From assembly GCA_900557355.1 (NCBI GenBank), contig USSR01000004.1, forward strand, positions 1-37,565: a stretch of DNA of 37,565 bases, written 5' to 3'. Origin of the DNA: an uncultured Bacteroides sp. Lineage in GTDB: Bacteria; Bacteroidota; Bacteroidia; Bacteroidales; Bacteroidaceae. A program made the translations under genes and the position numbers. A model generated the notes under the pieces. That model did no database searches. It worked only from the letters and a program-made list of their open reading frames with translations, and was not told where the DNA came from. Of this stretch, positions 1-8,390 are shown piece after piece. The first letter of the stretch is position 1. Every line of letters starts with the position of its first letter.

Positions 1-1
1 A

Positions 2-532
2 TGCTGGAAATGGATAGGCTACAAGGGACTTGCCAGTCATGGCGGCACCCTCGGACTAATCATCGCCCTGTGGCTATATTGCCGCAAAACCAAAATGCAC
101 TACATGGACGTACTGGACATGATAGCCGTAGCCACCCCCATCTGCGCCTGCTGTATCCGCCTTGCCAACCTGATGAACTCCGAAATCATTGGCAAGCCAA
201 CCGATATGCCCTGGGCTTTTGTATTCGAACAAGTAGATATGCTACCCCGCCATCCGGCACAGCTTTACGAAGCAATCGCCTACTTTATCTTCTTCCTGGG
301 AATGATTTACTTATATAAGAAATCAGACCATGGCCAAAAGTTGCACCGAGGTTTCTTCTTCGGACTTTGCCTGACAGAGATATTCGTCTTCCGCTTCTTT
401 GTGGAGTTCCTGAAAGAAAACCAAGTGGATTTCGAGAGTACAATGACTCTCAACATGGGGCAATGGCTCAGCGTTCCGTTCGTTATCATCGGAATATATT
501 TCATGCTCTTTTATGGGAAAAACAAGCAATAA
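2..532 (+). CDS. lgt: Prolipoprotein diacylglyceryl transferase, copy 1 (5' end outside window)
   Basis: Lgt moves diacylglycerol from phosphatidylglycerol to the lipobox cysteine of prelipoproteins in the inner membrane. The open frame enters from the left edge in frame 2 ([17 protein letters not shown]), so the N-terminal third is missing from the window. The conserved [13 protein letters not shown] and RHPAQLYE motifs are intact, followed by two hydrophobic C-terminal segments and a normal stop. It aligns with the gene directly downstream (574-1401) at about 85 percent identity by hand over the last 145 residues, with a two-residue insertion (KKSDHGQK against KNYSKK). The 41-bp gap to that gene suggests cotranscription. 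Frame 1 from base 1 also reads open but is a shadow. The family call is secure; which copy is the main enzyme is unknown. Confidence 0.93.
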   Translation, partial: CWKWIGYKGLASHGGTLGLIIALWLYCRKTKMHYMDVLDMIAVATPICACCIRLANLMNSEIIGKPTDMPWAFVFEQVDMLPRHPAQLYEAIAYFIFFLGMIYLYKKSDHGQKLHRGFFFGLCLTEIFVFRFFVEFLKENQVDFESTMTLNMGQWLSVPFVIIGIYFMLFYGKNKQ

Positions 533-573
533 AAAGTAAATAAGCTCATTTGTAAACCAAATATATTGAAAAT

Positions 574-1401
574 ATGCTCTCATTACTAACCATCAACTGG
601 AACCCCAACCCCGAACTGTTCAACCTGTTCGGTCATGTACCCGTCCGTTATTACGGCCTATTGTGGGTCATTGGCATCGCATGCTCCTATTTTGTAGTTC
701 GTTACCAGTATAAAGACAAAAAAATTGGTGACGACAAGTTCGAACCGCTGTTCTTCTATTGTTTCTTCGGTATTCTCATCGGAGCACGATTAGGGCACTG
801 CCTATTCTATCAGCCGGAATATTACCTGCATCATTTCTGGGAAATGATATTACCCATACAGTTTTTGCCCGATGGTGGTTGGAAATGGACCGGTTATGCA
901 GGTCTTGCCAGCCATGGCGGAACACTCGGATTGATTATTGCCTTGTGGATGTACTGCCGCAAAACTAAGATGCACTACATGGATGTGCTGGACATGATAG
1001 CCGTGTCCACCCCTATCTGCGCCTGCTTCATCCGCCTCGCCAACCTGATGAACTCCGAAATCATAGGTAAAGCAACCGATGTACCCTGGGCTTTCGTATT
1101 CGAACGGGTAGATATGCTCCCCCGCCATCCGGCACAGCTTTACGAGGCCATCGCTTATTTCATATTCTTCCTGATCATGATTTTCTTGTATAAGAATTAT
1201 AGCAAGAAATTACATCGTGGTTTCTTCTTCGGCCTCTGTCTCACAGAGATATTCGTATTCCTGTTCTTCGTGGAATTCCTGAAAGAGAACCAGGTAGATT
1301 TCGAGAATAGCATGTCACTGAATATGGGACAATGGCTCAGCGTTCCGTTCGTGATTATAGGCGTGTACTTCATGTTCTTCTACGGAAAGAAGAAAGCATA
1401 G
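574..1401 (+). CDS. lgt: Prolipoprotein diacylglyceryl transferase, copy 2
   Basis: Complete Lgt of 275 residues, the usual family length. Several hydrophobic segments are visible (for example 28-43, 59-70, 117-127 and 192-206). Diagnostic motifs are [10 protein letters not shown] (25-34), SHGG (113-116), RLANLMNSE (154-162, the family's G/A-N-x-x-N-x-E signature) and RHPAQLYE (184-191). It attaches diacylglycerol to lipobox cysteines, the first step of lipoprotein maturation, which this lipoprotein-rich genome needs. It follows a near-identical partial copy at 2-532, so the two are tandem paralogues. The stop is followed by a strong inverted repeat at 1404-1458 that separates it from the convergent gene. 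No key motif is damaged in either copy as far as visible. Confidence 0.96.
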   Translation: MLSLLTINWNPNPELFNLFGHVPVRYYGLLWVIGIACSYFVVRYQYKDKKIGDDKFEPLFFYCFFGILIGARLGHCLFYQPEYYLHHFWEMILPIQFLPDGGWKWTGYAGLASHGGTLGLIIALWMYCRKTKMHYMDVLDMIAVSTPICACFIRLANLMNSEIIGKATDVPWAFVFERVDMLPRHPAQLYEAIAYFIFFLIMIFLYKNYSKKLHRGFFFGLCLTEIFVFLFFVEFLKENQVDFENSMSLNMGQWLSVPFVIIGVYFMFFYGKKKA

Positions 1402-1403
1402 AA

Positions 1404-1458
1404 ATAGAATGAATGAGGATGTACAATTCTTATTTTGATAGATCCTCATTCATTCTAT
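1404..1458. terminator. Bidirectional hairpin between lgt and the convergent helical-protein gene
   Basis: Perfect 17-bp arms at 1404-1420 (starts ATAGAATGAATG) and 1442-1458, with a 21-nt T/A-rich loop. It begins 3 bases after the lgt stop and covers the stop codon of the minus-strand gene (1455-1457). The position between convergent genes fits a shared transcription terminator. There is no long T tract after the stem, so efficiency cannot be judged. Confidence 0.7.
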
Positions 1459-2996
1459 CGATGCTGCCATTTACTCTTTGAAGCGTGTTCCCGCTTCAGA
1501 ATATCACTCAAAGGCACCTCAAATATCTTAGCCTCAACCCATGCCACAAAGTCGAACTTACGCAGAATCTGAGTTTCATATTTATCTGCATACAAGGCAT
1601 GGACTTCTTCCGCCATACTTTCCCATATCTCCGCACGCTTTTTCCGATTCGTATCAGCGAAAGAATAATTCAGGAACTTAAGCAAAAAGGATTCCACCTT
1701 CAGATTATATCCCTTGTTTTTGGACATTTCCCGCTTGATAGAGCGAATTTCAGACTGAATATAGTCTACATCCCCCAATTCATAATGAATCATCACATTC
1801 ACGATCCTAATGGTACGAAACAACGGAAGAGAATATAAATGACCTCTACCGATAGTCGCACTCAGCCGTTTCCGGGCTTTCCTGTACTCCCCATTTCCTA
1901 AATGGATCAGAGCAATATACAATGACATTTCCGCCTGTTGTTGCTCCTTCAGCAGTAGCATCTTATCAATCAACGAGGTTTGATGTTCAGCAATCCATAT
2001 TCCTGCTTTATCGAAATCACCTGCATCAATAAACGAAAACAACCGGTAGATAAAGATCACATACACAACATTCAGCTGGAAACTGGATGATGGCGAAGAC
2101 AACTTCGCCAACTTTTGAATGAAATAATTCATGCCCTCATAATTGTGCATGATACGCAGACTTTCCAGCATACCTTCCACCGTCATCAGGTAATAGACCG
2201 GAGGATTATTCCACAAATGGCTGTTCTCTTCAAAGAGCTTGTTCAATTCTACAAACGAGTTAAATGCTGCTTTGTAATCCCCTACTGTGATAAAGTAATT
2301 CGCCTGGAATAACTGATGATTCTTTTTTATTTCAAAGTTCTCAACGCCTGCACTTGCTACAATACTGATTTCACTGGTTACCAAGTCATCTAATTTCTGA
2401 GTTTCCTCAAGTGACCTCGAAGCCCCTCTGTTTATCATTCTATACTTCAACAGCTCATACAGTGAAGACTGCTCATTCAGTTGGCGGATACTTTTTAATG
2501 TATTATTCATCTTATATTGCTTATTCAGCAGCTTTTGTTCATCCATATCTTCAAAATCCAATGTCAGAAGATAGTTCAGTTCCAACCTTTGCGCTACCAA
2601 CAACGCAAAGTGATTTTCATAATACACCGCTTTCTCTTTTACCTTTTTCAATACCTGAAAGCATTCCTGATACATGGATTTCTCATACAAAACCCTTGCG
2701 TGCAGCAATTCATTGAACAAGAGATAATAACTGTCCTGCTCTGTCCGCAACCGGGTCAATATGTCTATCAACAAATCAAATAAATAAATAACTACCGTAT
2801 TAAATGAAGAAGTAGGTTTAGCTGCCAGAAAAGACATCTTCAATTCTTCGGGATCACTTACTTTTTTATCATCAATCAACCTGAAAAGAAAGATATAATC
2901 CTTCTCCGGTTTATTAGAGATATACAGGGAGAATTCTTTCTTCTCCTGTTTAGTGAGATTATTAATCAGATGAATGAGGGATTCGGACTTTAGCAT
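1455..2996 (-). CDS. Alpha-helical (TPR-like) conserved Bacteroidetes protein, candidate rus-locus regulator
   Basis: Protein of 513 residues from the ATG at 2996. An upstream ATG at 3128 would add 44 residues of unlike composition (MIVMNMILVILVKP...), so the start MLKSESLIHLINNLTKQEKKEF is preferred because that opening is typical of a Bacteroidetes family. The sequence is almost wholly helical, with repeated helix pairs (for example YEKSMYQECFQVLKKVKEKA, IHLGNGEYRKARKRLSA) resembling TPRs. There is no signal peptide, membrane segment or obvious helix-turn-helix. It is divergent from the ribokinase-SusC/D operon. In the published rus ribose loci a regulator (rusR) occupies this position, so a regulatory role is inferred from context and not from a DNA-binding motif. 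It could instead be a signalling or scaffold protein. Confidence 0.7.
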   Translation of the reverse strand: MLKSESLIHLINNLTKQEKKEFSLYISNKPEKDYIFLFRLIDDKKVSDPEELKMSFLAAKPTSSFNTVVIYLFDLLIDILTRLRTEQDSYYLLFNELLHARVLYEKSMYQECFQVLKKVKEKAVYYENHFALLVAQRLELNYLLTLDFEDMDEQKLLNKQYKMNNTLKSIRQLNEQSSLYELLKYRMINRGASRSLEETQKLDDLVTSEISIVASAGVENFEIKKNHQLFQANYFITVGDYKAAFNSFVELNKLFEENSHLWNNPPVYYLMTVEGMLESLRIMHNYEGMNYFIQKLAKLSSPSSSFQLNVVYVIFIYRLFSFIDAGDFDKAGIWIAEHQTSLIDKMLLLKEQQQAEMSLYIALIHLGNGEYRKARKRLSATIGRGHLYSLPLFRTIRIVNVMIHYELGDVDYIQSEIRSIKREMSKNKGYNLKVESFLLKFLNYSFADTNRKKRAEIWESMAEEVHALYADKYETQILRKFDFVAWVEAKIFEVPLSDILKREHASKSKWQHR

Positions 2997-3315
2997 AGTA
3001 TTAGCAGATTTTTTTAGATACACATCTTTTACGATAGCAAGGTAGAGAAAAAAATGAAAGCAAGCAATATTTTCACGGAATAATATAGGCTTTACCAATA
3101 TTACTAATATCATATTCATTACGATCAACCATTTATTATATATTTATATATCAATTATTTAAATGTATCAATTTATAATTATATTCATTTTACCAGTATT
3201 AAAAATCATAGTTTTTTGTTTGCTTATGTACTAAGTATCGCATACTTTTGGAATAGAAAAAGAAAGCACAGTATCCAATATTCAATTATTCAATCTTAAA
3301 ACTAATAAAGTAACC
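2997..3315. other. Divergent intergenic region upstream of the ribokinase operon
   Basis: About 320 bp, strongly A+T-rich, between the minus-strand helical protein and the ribokinase gene. It holds the plus-strand promoter at 3219-3250. I found no convincing TAnnTTTG for the minus-strand gene, and no RNA gene or repeat. Confidence 0.6.
3219..3250 (+). promoter_or_regulatory. Bacteroides-type promoter of the ribokinase/SusCD operon
   Basis: TTTG at 3219-3222, a 20-bp spacer, then TACTTTTG at 3243-3250. This matches the Bacteroides consensus TTTG-N19-21-TAnnTTTG exactly. Transcription would start near 3257, leaving a leader of about 60 nt before the ribokinase ATG. As no equally good promoter was seen later, it probably drives the whole nine-gene operon. 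Confidence 0.75.
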
Positions 3316-4224
3316 ATGAGCAAAAATATCATTGTAATAGGCAGTTGTAATACAGATATGGTCATCAAAGCCGATCGTCTTCCTGTACCAGGAGAAACAA
3401 TCATAGGCGGTAGTTTCATGATGAATCCCGGAGGCAAAGGAGCCAACCAGGCCGTAGCCGCTGCCAGATTGAAAGGAAATGTGCATTTCATAGCCAAAAC
3501 CGGAAATGACTTGTTCGGCAAACGTTCCATAGAACAGTACGAAGACGAAGGTATTCATGTTGAAAATATCTATTCAGACCCCACACTCCCCTCGGGCGTA
3601 GCATTAATTATGGTGGATATGAACGGAGAAAACAGCATTGCCATCGCTTCCGGAGCCAATGGTTCATTGAGTCCCGAAGACATCCGGAAGGCACAGCCTA
3701 CCATAGAAAAAGGCGATATCCTGCTGATGCAATTGGAAATCCCTATTGAAACAGTGGAATATGCCGCCCAGATAGCCAGCGAACAAGGCATCAAGGTGAT
3801 ACTAAACCCAGCACCTGCCCGTGCGCTCTCCAACAAACTACTACAGAACCTGTACATGATCATCCCCAATGAAACGGAAGCTGAAATCCTCTCCGGCGTC
3901 AAAGTAACCGATTGGGAAAGCGCACGCAAAGCTGCAGACATCATCAGTGCCAAAGGAGTGGACATCGTAGTTATCACCCTTGGCTCCAAAGGAGCATTGA
4001 TTAAAGAAAAAGATACATTCCATGAAGTACCCGTACCCAAAGTCAAAGCCGTAGACACAACAGCAGCGGGAGATACTTTCTGTGGTGCATTGTGCGTTGC
4101 TTTATCCGAAGATGTAAATGTGTTGGATGCAGTTAAATTCGCCAATAAATGTGCGTCCATCACTGTGACCCGAATGGGAGCCCAGCCCTCCCTACCCTAT
4201 CGTAAAGAAATTGATGTTTTATAA
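3316..4224 (+). CDS. rbsK: Ribokinase (PfkB family)
   Basis: Cytoplasmic kinase of 302 residues that converts D-ribose and ATP to ribose-5-phosphate. PfkB signatures are clear: IGSCNTDMV near the N-terminus, NPGGKGANQAVAAARL (38-52, sugar-binding loop), NPAPAR (164-169), NETEAE (185-190) and DTTAAGDTFCGAL (247-259), with D253 the expected catalytic base in the anion hole. The C-terminal GAQPSLP also fits bacterial ribokinases. Length is typical. It is first in the operon, 23 bp ahead of a sugar permease and upstream of SusC/D and nucleoside hydrolase genes. That context supports ribose over other PfkB substrates such as fructose or tagatose-6-phosphate. Confidence 0.93.
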   Translation: MSKNIIVIGSCNTDMVIKADRLPVPGETIIGGSFMMNPGGKGANQAVAAARLKGNVHFIAKTGNDLFGKRSIEQYEDEGIHVENIYSDPTLPSGVALIMVDMNGENSIAIASGANGSLSPEDIRKAQPTIEKGDILLMQLEIPIETVEYAAQIASEQGIKVILNPAPARALSNKLLQNLYMIIPNETEAEILSGVKVTDWESARKAADIISAKGVDIVVITLGSKGALIKEKDTFHEVPVPKVKAVDTTAAGDTFCGALCVALSEDVNVLDAVKFANKCASITVTRMGAQPSLPYRKEIDVL

Positions 4225-4247
4225 ATAGTAATTTAAAATCTAATACC

Positions 4248-5259
4248 ATGTTTATAGTCGACAGTTATTCATTAGCAGTTATTTTCTGCGTTGTCACGAT
4301 GCTCTGCTGGGGTTCGTGGGGTAATACACAGAAACTTGCCGGGAAAACCTGGCGTTACGAATTGTTCTACTGGGATTACGTAATCGGTATCCTTGCCTTC
4401 TCTCTCCTCTTAGGTTTCACTCTGGGCAGCACGGGAGATGCCGGACGCGGTTTTGTTGAAGATTTGAAGCAGATCAGTATGGAGAACTATGCAAGTGCTT
4501 TTGCAGGAGGCGTCATATTCAATCTGTCCAACATCCTTTTATCAGCTTCCGTCTCTATGGCAGGGCTTACGGTAGCATTCCCGTTAGGAGTCGGCATAGC
4601 CTTGGTATTAGGTGTTTTCGTCAATTATTTCGGTGAACCTAAAGGCGATGCAGTAATCCTGTTCAGTGGTGTGGCACTCGTCGTATTGGCTATAATATTT
4701 AATGCCATAGCTGCCGGAAAGATGAACCAGAAAGGAAGCAGCACCAATAAGAAAGGGATTATCATTGCCATTATAGCCGGTGTACTGATGTCTTTCTTCT
4801 ATCGGTTTGTTGCTGCCGCCATGGACTTGAACAATTTTGAGTCACCTACCCCCACAATGGCTACTCCGTATTCAGCATTCTTTATATTCGCAATAGGTAT
4901 CTTCATAAGTAATTTCATTATCAATACCATCGTGATGAAAAAAACGTTTGTAGGTACTCCGGTGAGCTATAAGGAGTATTTCCAAGGCAAGTTCAGCACA
5001 CACATGGTCGGAGTGCTGGGAGGAGCTATTTGGGGACTGGGTACGGCTCTCAGTTACATTGCAGCAGGAAAAGCCGGTGCAGCTATCTCTTACGCATTAG
5101 GACATGGAGCGAGGAGCACCCATGATCGCAGCCCTGTGGGGCATATTTATCTGGAAAGAATTCAAAGGTTCTTCCCGCACGGTAAATATTCTTCTGGCCT
5201 GCATGTTCGTTCTGTTTATATCCGGTTTAGGAGCAATTATCATCTCCGGAGCCAATTAA
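4248..5259 (+). pseudogene. GRP/RhaT-type sugar permease, frameshifted near the C-terminus
   Basis: Ten-helix drug/metabolite-superfamily sugar transporter of the glucose/ribose porter (GRP) type, likely ribose uptake across the inner membrane. The N-terminal WGSWGNTQKLAGKTWRYELFYWDY is characteristic. The frame is normal to about residue 285 (ISYALGHGA), then turns hydrophilic (RSTHDRSPVGHIYLER...) and runs to a stop at 5315. The expected ending GAPMIAALWGIFIWKEFKG...GAIIISGAN with stop at 5257-5259 is present in the +1 frame. Comparison with the family pattern ALGQGAPMIAA implies 7 extra bases at 5104-5117. Without them the protein would be 334 residues, a usual length. As read, the last helix and a half are lost. 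It could be a true pseudogene, a reversible slip or an assembly error. Confidence 0.85.
5104..5117 (+). repeat. 7-bp near-tandem duplication causing the permease frameshift
   Basis: ATGGAGC (5104-5110) is followed directly by GAGGAGC (5111-5117). Removing one unit restores the ALGxGAPMIAA reading and the downstream hydrophobic C-terminus. The two units differ at two positions, so a simple recent slip is not the only explanation. Confidence 0.7.
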
Positions 5260-5267
5260 CCGGCTCC
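5248..5267 (+). terminator. Small hairpin between permease and SusC gene
   Basis: GGAGCC (5248-5253) and GGCTCC (5262-5267) form a short stem across the original permease stop, followed by a T-rich but interrupted stretch. It could attenuate transcription between the kinase/permease and the SusC/D part of the operon, or be chance. Weak evidence. Confidence 0.25.
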
Positions 5268-5379
5268 TCACTCTTACTAAATAAACGCTTTCTTTTTCTA
5301 CTTCTCACGGAGTGAAAAAGGAGAAGGGAATTGCCTGAACTAAAATATATTTTTCGTTCAACCTCTAAAATTTTAATAC

Positions 5380-8379
5380 ATGAGACCGATTCAAATAATA
5401 GTATTCTGTCTTTGCATGTGCTCGCTCAATTTGTACGCACAAGTCAGCGTCACAGGCACTGTAAACGATAATACCGGGGAAAGTCTTCCCGGAGTATCCA
5501 TTCTGGCGAAGGACGGTGACCGTACCTTTGGAACCACCACCGACATCAACGGTAGATATGAAATCAAAGTGAATCAGGGGGCTACCCTCGAATTCAGTTT
5601 TATCGGATTTACCAAGCAAAAGGTGAAAGTAGGCACTAACAATGTCATTAACATCACATTAGAGCCTGAAAATGAAATGTTGGATGAAGTAGTTGTAATT
5701 GGTTACGGCTCTGTCAAGAAGAAAGACCTGCTCGGTTCCATTTCTACGGTAAAGGAAGACGCTTTGGCCGAACGTGTTTCGGGCAATGTGGTGGAAGCCA
5801 TGCGCGGACTTACTTCGGGCGTAAAGATTACAAGTAGTGGACAGCCGGGTTCCAGTGCCACCATCAACATTCGCGGTCTGGGTAGTTTGACCAACAACAA
5901 CCCGTTATTCATCATCGACGGTGCCTATGGTGGCAGTGATTTGGGTGTCAATGTAGAAGACATTGAGTCTATTCAAGTATTGAAAGATGCCTCATCAGCA
6001 GCCATCTATGGTTCACGTGCAGCAAATGGAGTTGTAATCATCACTACCAAGCAAGGTAAAGAAGGTGACCTGAAAGTGAAGTTTGATTCACAACTGACAC
6101 TAAGTTGGCTCCCCCGCTACGACCTGATGGATGCAGAGACTTACAAGATTTATAACGACCGTGCTTATGACGAAGCCATCCTGGCAGGAGTTTCAGGCGT
6201 TACAAAACGCCAGAACCACTATGATGGAAATACAGACTGGCAAGATGAAATGTTGGGTACAGGTGTATTGCAGAACTACAATGTATCCCTTTCCGGAGGT
6301 TCCAAAACTGTGAAGTATTACGCATCTCTGAACCGCATGGTCGATGATGGTGCTCTCTACCGTACCGGTTACGACAAATACGGCTTCCGTATCAACACTA
6401 GCGGACAGAAAGGTATTTTCTCATACGGTGAGAATTTCTACTACACCAAATCCGACAGGAAGATACTGAACGGTAATCCCTGGAGCGACTTCATCGGTAT
6501 GCCACCCACTATTCCGGTATATGACGAGTCACATGTCGGCGGATACGGATACGGCGATGTAGACCGTGCCAACTCTTACGGCCTGAATTCAGTAGCCATG
6601 CAGGACTTGTATATACGAAACAATGAAGAGGAATACCTGACCGGAAACATCTACGGGCAGATTTCACTCTTTGGGATGTTCGATGCAAAACTGAATGTTG
6701 CCTATAAAAGTTATATGGGCGTTACGAACTCCCTGCGCAAGAAAGGTAATTGGGTTATGGGACAAGGTGACGATGCCGCGCATCTGGGTTACGATAGTGC
6801 CAAGAATCATGATATACTGATTGAGCAAACCTACAATTTTAAGCATAAATTCGGTAAACATGATGTGAATGCACTGTTTGGTATCACTTACAATAAGTTC
6901 CACGAAGAAAAACGTTGGATTACCAAACTCGATCCATTGACGATAGGCGACAAATACATCACATCTCTGGATGCTGCCACCGGAAATACCACCGCAGGCG
7001 GTAGCTATGGCGAATCAGCATTGATATCTTATCTTGGACGCATCAACTACTCCTATGCCGACAAATACCTGGCACAAGTAACAGCCCGTCGTGACGGTAC
7101 TTCCCGCCTACCTAAGAATGACCGTTGGGGAAACTTCCTTTCCGTTTCATTGGGCTGGCGTATTAGTGGCGAGAAGTTCTTCAATGTACCTTGGATTGAT
7201 GACCTGAAAATACGTGCCAATTACGGTACTCTCGGTAACAGTAGTATCGGTTATTGGGACTACCAGTCCACCATCAACACAGCTCCGCGCGCCGTATTCG
7301 GAAGTCCGGAAAACATATTGATTGGTATGACTCAATCTCAGTTAACCAACAATGACCTGGTTTGGGAAAAGAAAACAACCGCTAACGTCGGTTTCGACCT
7401 GGTTGCATTCAATAACCGTTTCCGTTTAAGTGCTGAGTATTTCTATTCAAAGAGTAAAGACCTCTTGGTTTACCTCCCCATCCTGATGAGTTCGGGTAAT
7501 GAAGGTGGTGCACCTGCCGTGAATGCTGGTAGCCTGGAAAATAAAGGATTTGAAATGGAAATCGGCTGGAACGATCAGATTCGCGACTTTGCCTACTCCG
7601 CTTCACTGAACATTTCACATATCAAGAATAAAGTACTTGATTTGGGATACGGACAAACAGTCTACAATACGACTCTTGCCAAAACCGTAATCGGTGAACC
7701 GCTCGGTATGTGGTATCTCTACAAGATGAATGGTATCTTCCAGTCAGAAGAAGAAGTACGGAACTATGTAAACTCAGAAGGTAAGATCATACAACCTAAT
7801 GCTTTGCCGGGTGATATTAAGTATGACGACTATAACGGCGACGGTAATATATCATCCGAAGACCGCCAGATAGTAGGCAGCCCTTGGCCCAAACTTGAAT
7901 TAGGAATAAGTCTCGGTGCATCCTACAAAGGCTTCGACCTGAACATCAACGGCTACGGTCGCTTCGGGCAGAAAGTATGGAACGGTTCGGCATCAGCAGC
8001 CGGTGACTTTGCCAACAACCAGAACAACTTCAACGGCATTATCCCCTGGACACAAGAGCACCCGGTTAACGACCGTCCGCGCATTGTATACGGAGACTCC
8101 CGCAACAGTCGAAGCGATCAGGACCGCTGGTTGGAAAACGGTTCATTCTTCCGCCTGAGCGATATTACATTAGGTTATACAGTACCTACCCGTTACATTA
8201 AGAAGATTGGATTAGAAAGACTCCGTGCATCGGTTACTTTACAGAACCTGGTGACCTTTACCGGATACTCCGGCCTGGATCCTGAATTTGCAGACAGCGG
8301 CATCTTCACTATGGGAGCAGATTATTGTTCGTTCCCTAACCCACGCGCTGTTCAGTTTGCATTATCATTCACTTTCTAA
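5380..8379 (+). CDS. SusC/RagA-family TonB-dependent outer membrane transporter
   Basis: Outer-membrane beta-barrel of 999 residues that imports bound ligand using TonB energy, in complex with the SusD lipoprotein encoded next. Signal peptide 1-20 (ends SLNLYA, then QVSVTGTV). A carboxypeptidase-D-regulatory-like domain follows (about 22-97, GTVNDNTGESLPGVSI), then the SusC signature LDEVVVIGYG (101-110), the plug domain with INIRGLGSL, PLFIIDG and SIQVLKDASSAAIYGSRAANGVVIITTK, and a long barrel ending in FALSFTF with terminal Phe, as needed for barrel insertion. No anti-sigma-interacting extension is visible. The nucleoside hydrolase and ribokinase neighbours suggest ribose-containing ligands; the specificity itself cannot be read from sequence. 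Confidence 0.95.
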   Translation: MRPIQIIVFCLCMCSLNLYAQVSVTGTVNDNTGESLPGVSILAKDGDRTFGTTTDINGRYEIKVNQGATLEFSFIGFTKQKVKVGTNNVINITLEPENEMLDEVVVIGYGSVKKKDLLGSISTVKEDALAERVSGNVVEAMRGLTSGVKITSSGQPGSSATINIRGLGSLTNNNPLFIIDGAYGGSDLGVNVEDIESIQVLKDASSAAIYGSRAANGVVIITTKQGKEGDLKVKFDSQLTLSWLPRYDLMDAETYKIYNDRAYDEAILAGVSGVTKRQNHYDGNTDWQDEMLGTGVLQNYNVSLSGGSKTVKYYASLNRMVDDGALYRTGYDKYGFRINTSGQKGIFSYGENFYYTKSDRKILNGNPWSDFIGMPPTIPVYDESHVGGYGYGDVDRANSYGLNSVAMQDLYIRNNEEEYLTGNIYGQISLFGMFDAKLNVAYKSYMGVTNSLRKKGNWVMGQGDDAAHLGYDSAKNHDILIEQTYNFKHKFGKHDVNALFGITYNKFHEEKRWITKLDPLTIGDKYITSLDAATGNTTAGGSYGESALISYLGRINYSYADKYLAQVTARRDGTSRLPKNDRWGNFLSVSLGWRISGEKFFNVPWIDDLKIRANYGTLGNSSIGYWDYQSTINTAPRAVFGSPENILIGMTQSQLTNNDLVWEKKTTANVGFDLVAFNNRFRLSAEYFYSKSKDLLVYLPILMSSGNEGGAPAVNAGSLENKGFEMEIGWNDQIRDFAYSASLNISHIKNKVLDLGYGQTVYNTTLAKTVIGEPLGMWYLYKMNGIFQSEEEVRNYVNSEGKIIQPNALPGDIKYDDYNGDGNISSEDRQIVGSPWPKLELGISLGASYKGFDLNINGYGRFGQKVWNGSASAAGDFANNQNNFNGIIPWTQEHPVNDRPRIVYGDSRNSRSDQDRWLENGSFFRLSDITLGYTVPTRYIKKIGLERLRASVTLQNLVTFTGYSGLDPEFADSGIFTMGADYCSFPNPRAVQFALSFTF

Positions 8380-8390
8380 ATACTGCTGAA

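Noticed and set aside
1..318. Open frame 1 from the window edge
   Set aside because: Its product ([16 protein letters not shown]...) has no family look; the frame-2 reading is clearly Lgt.
2997..3128. Longer start of the helical minus-strand protein
   Set aside because: The extra 44 residues are of unlike composition and the family-like opening is MLKSES.
3570..4163. 197-residue minus-strand open frame inside the ribokinase gene
   Set aside because: Antisense shadow of a well-conserved PfkB gene; no promoter or family features.
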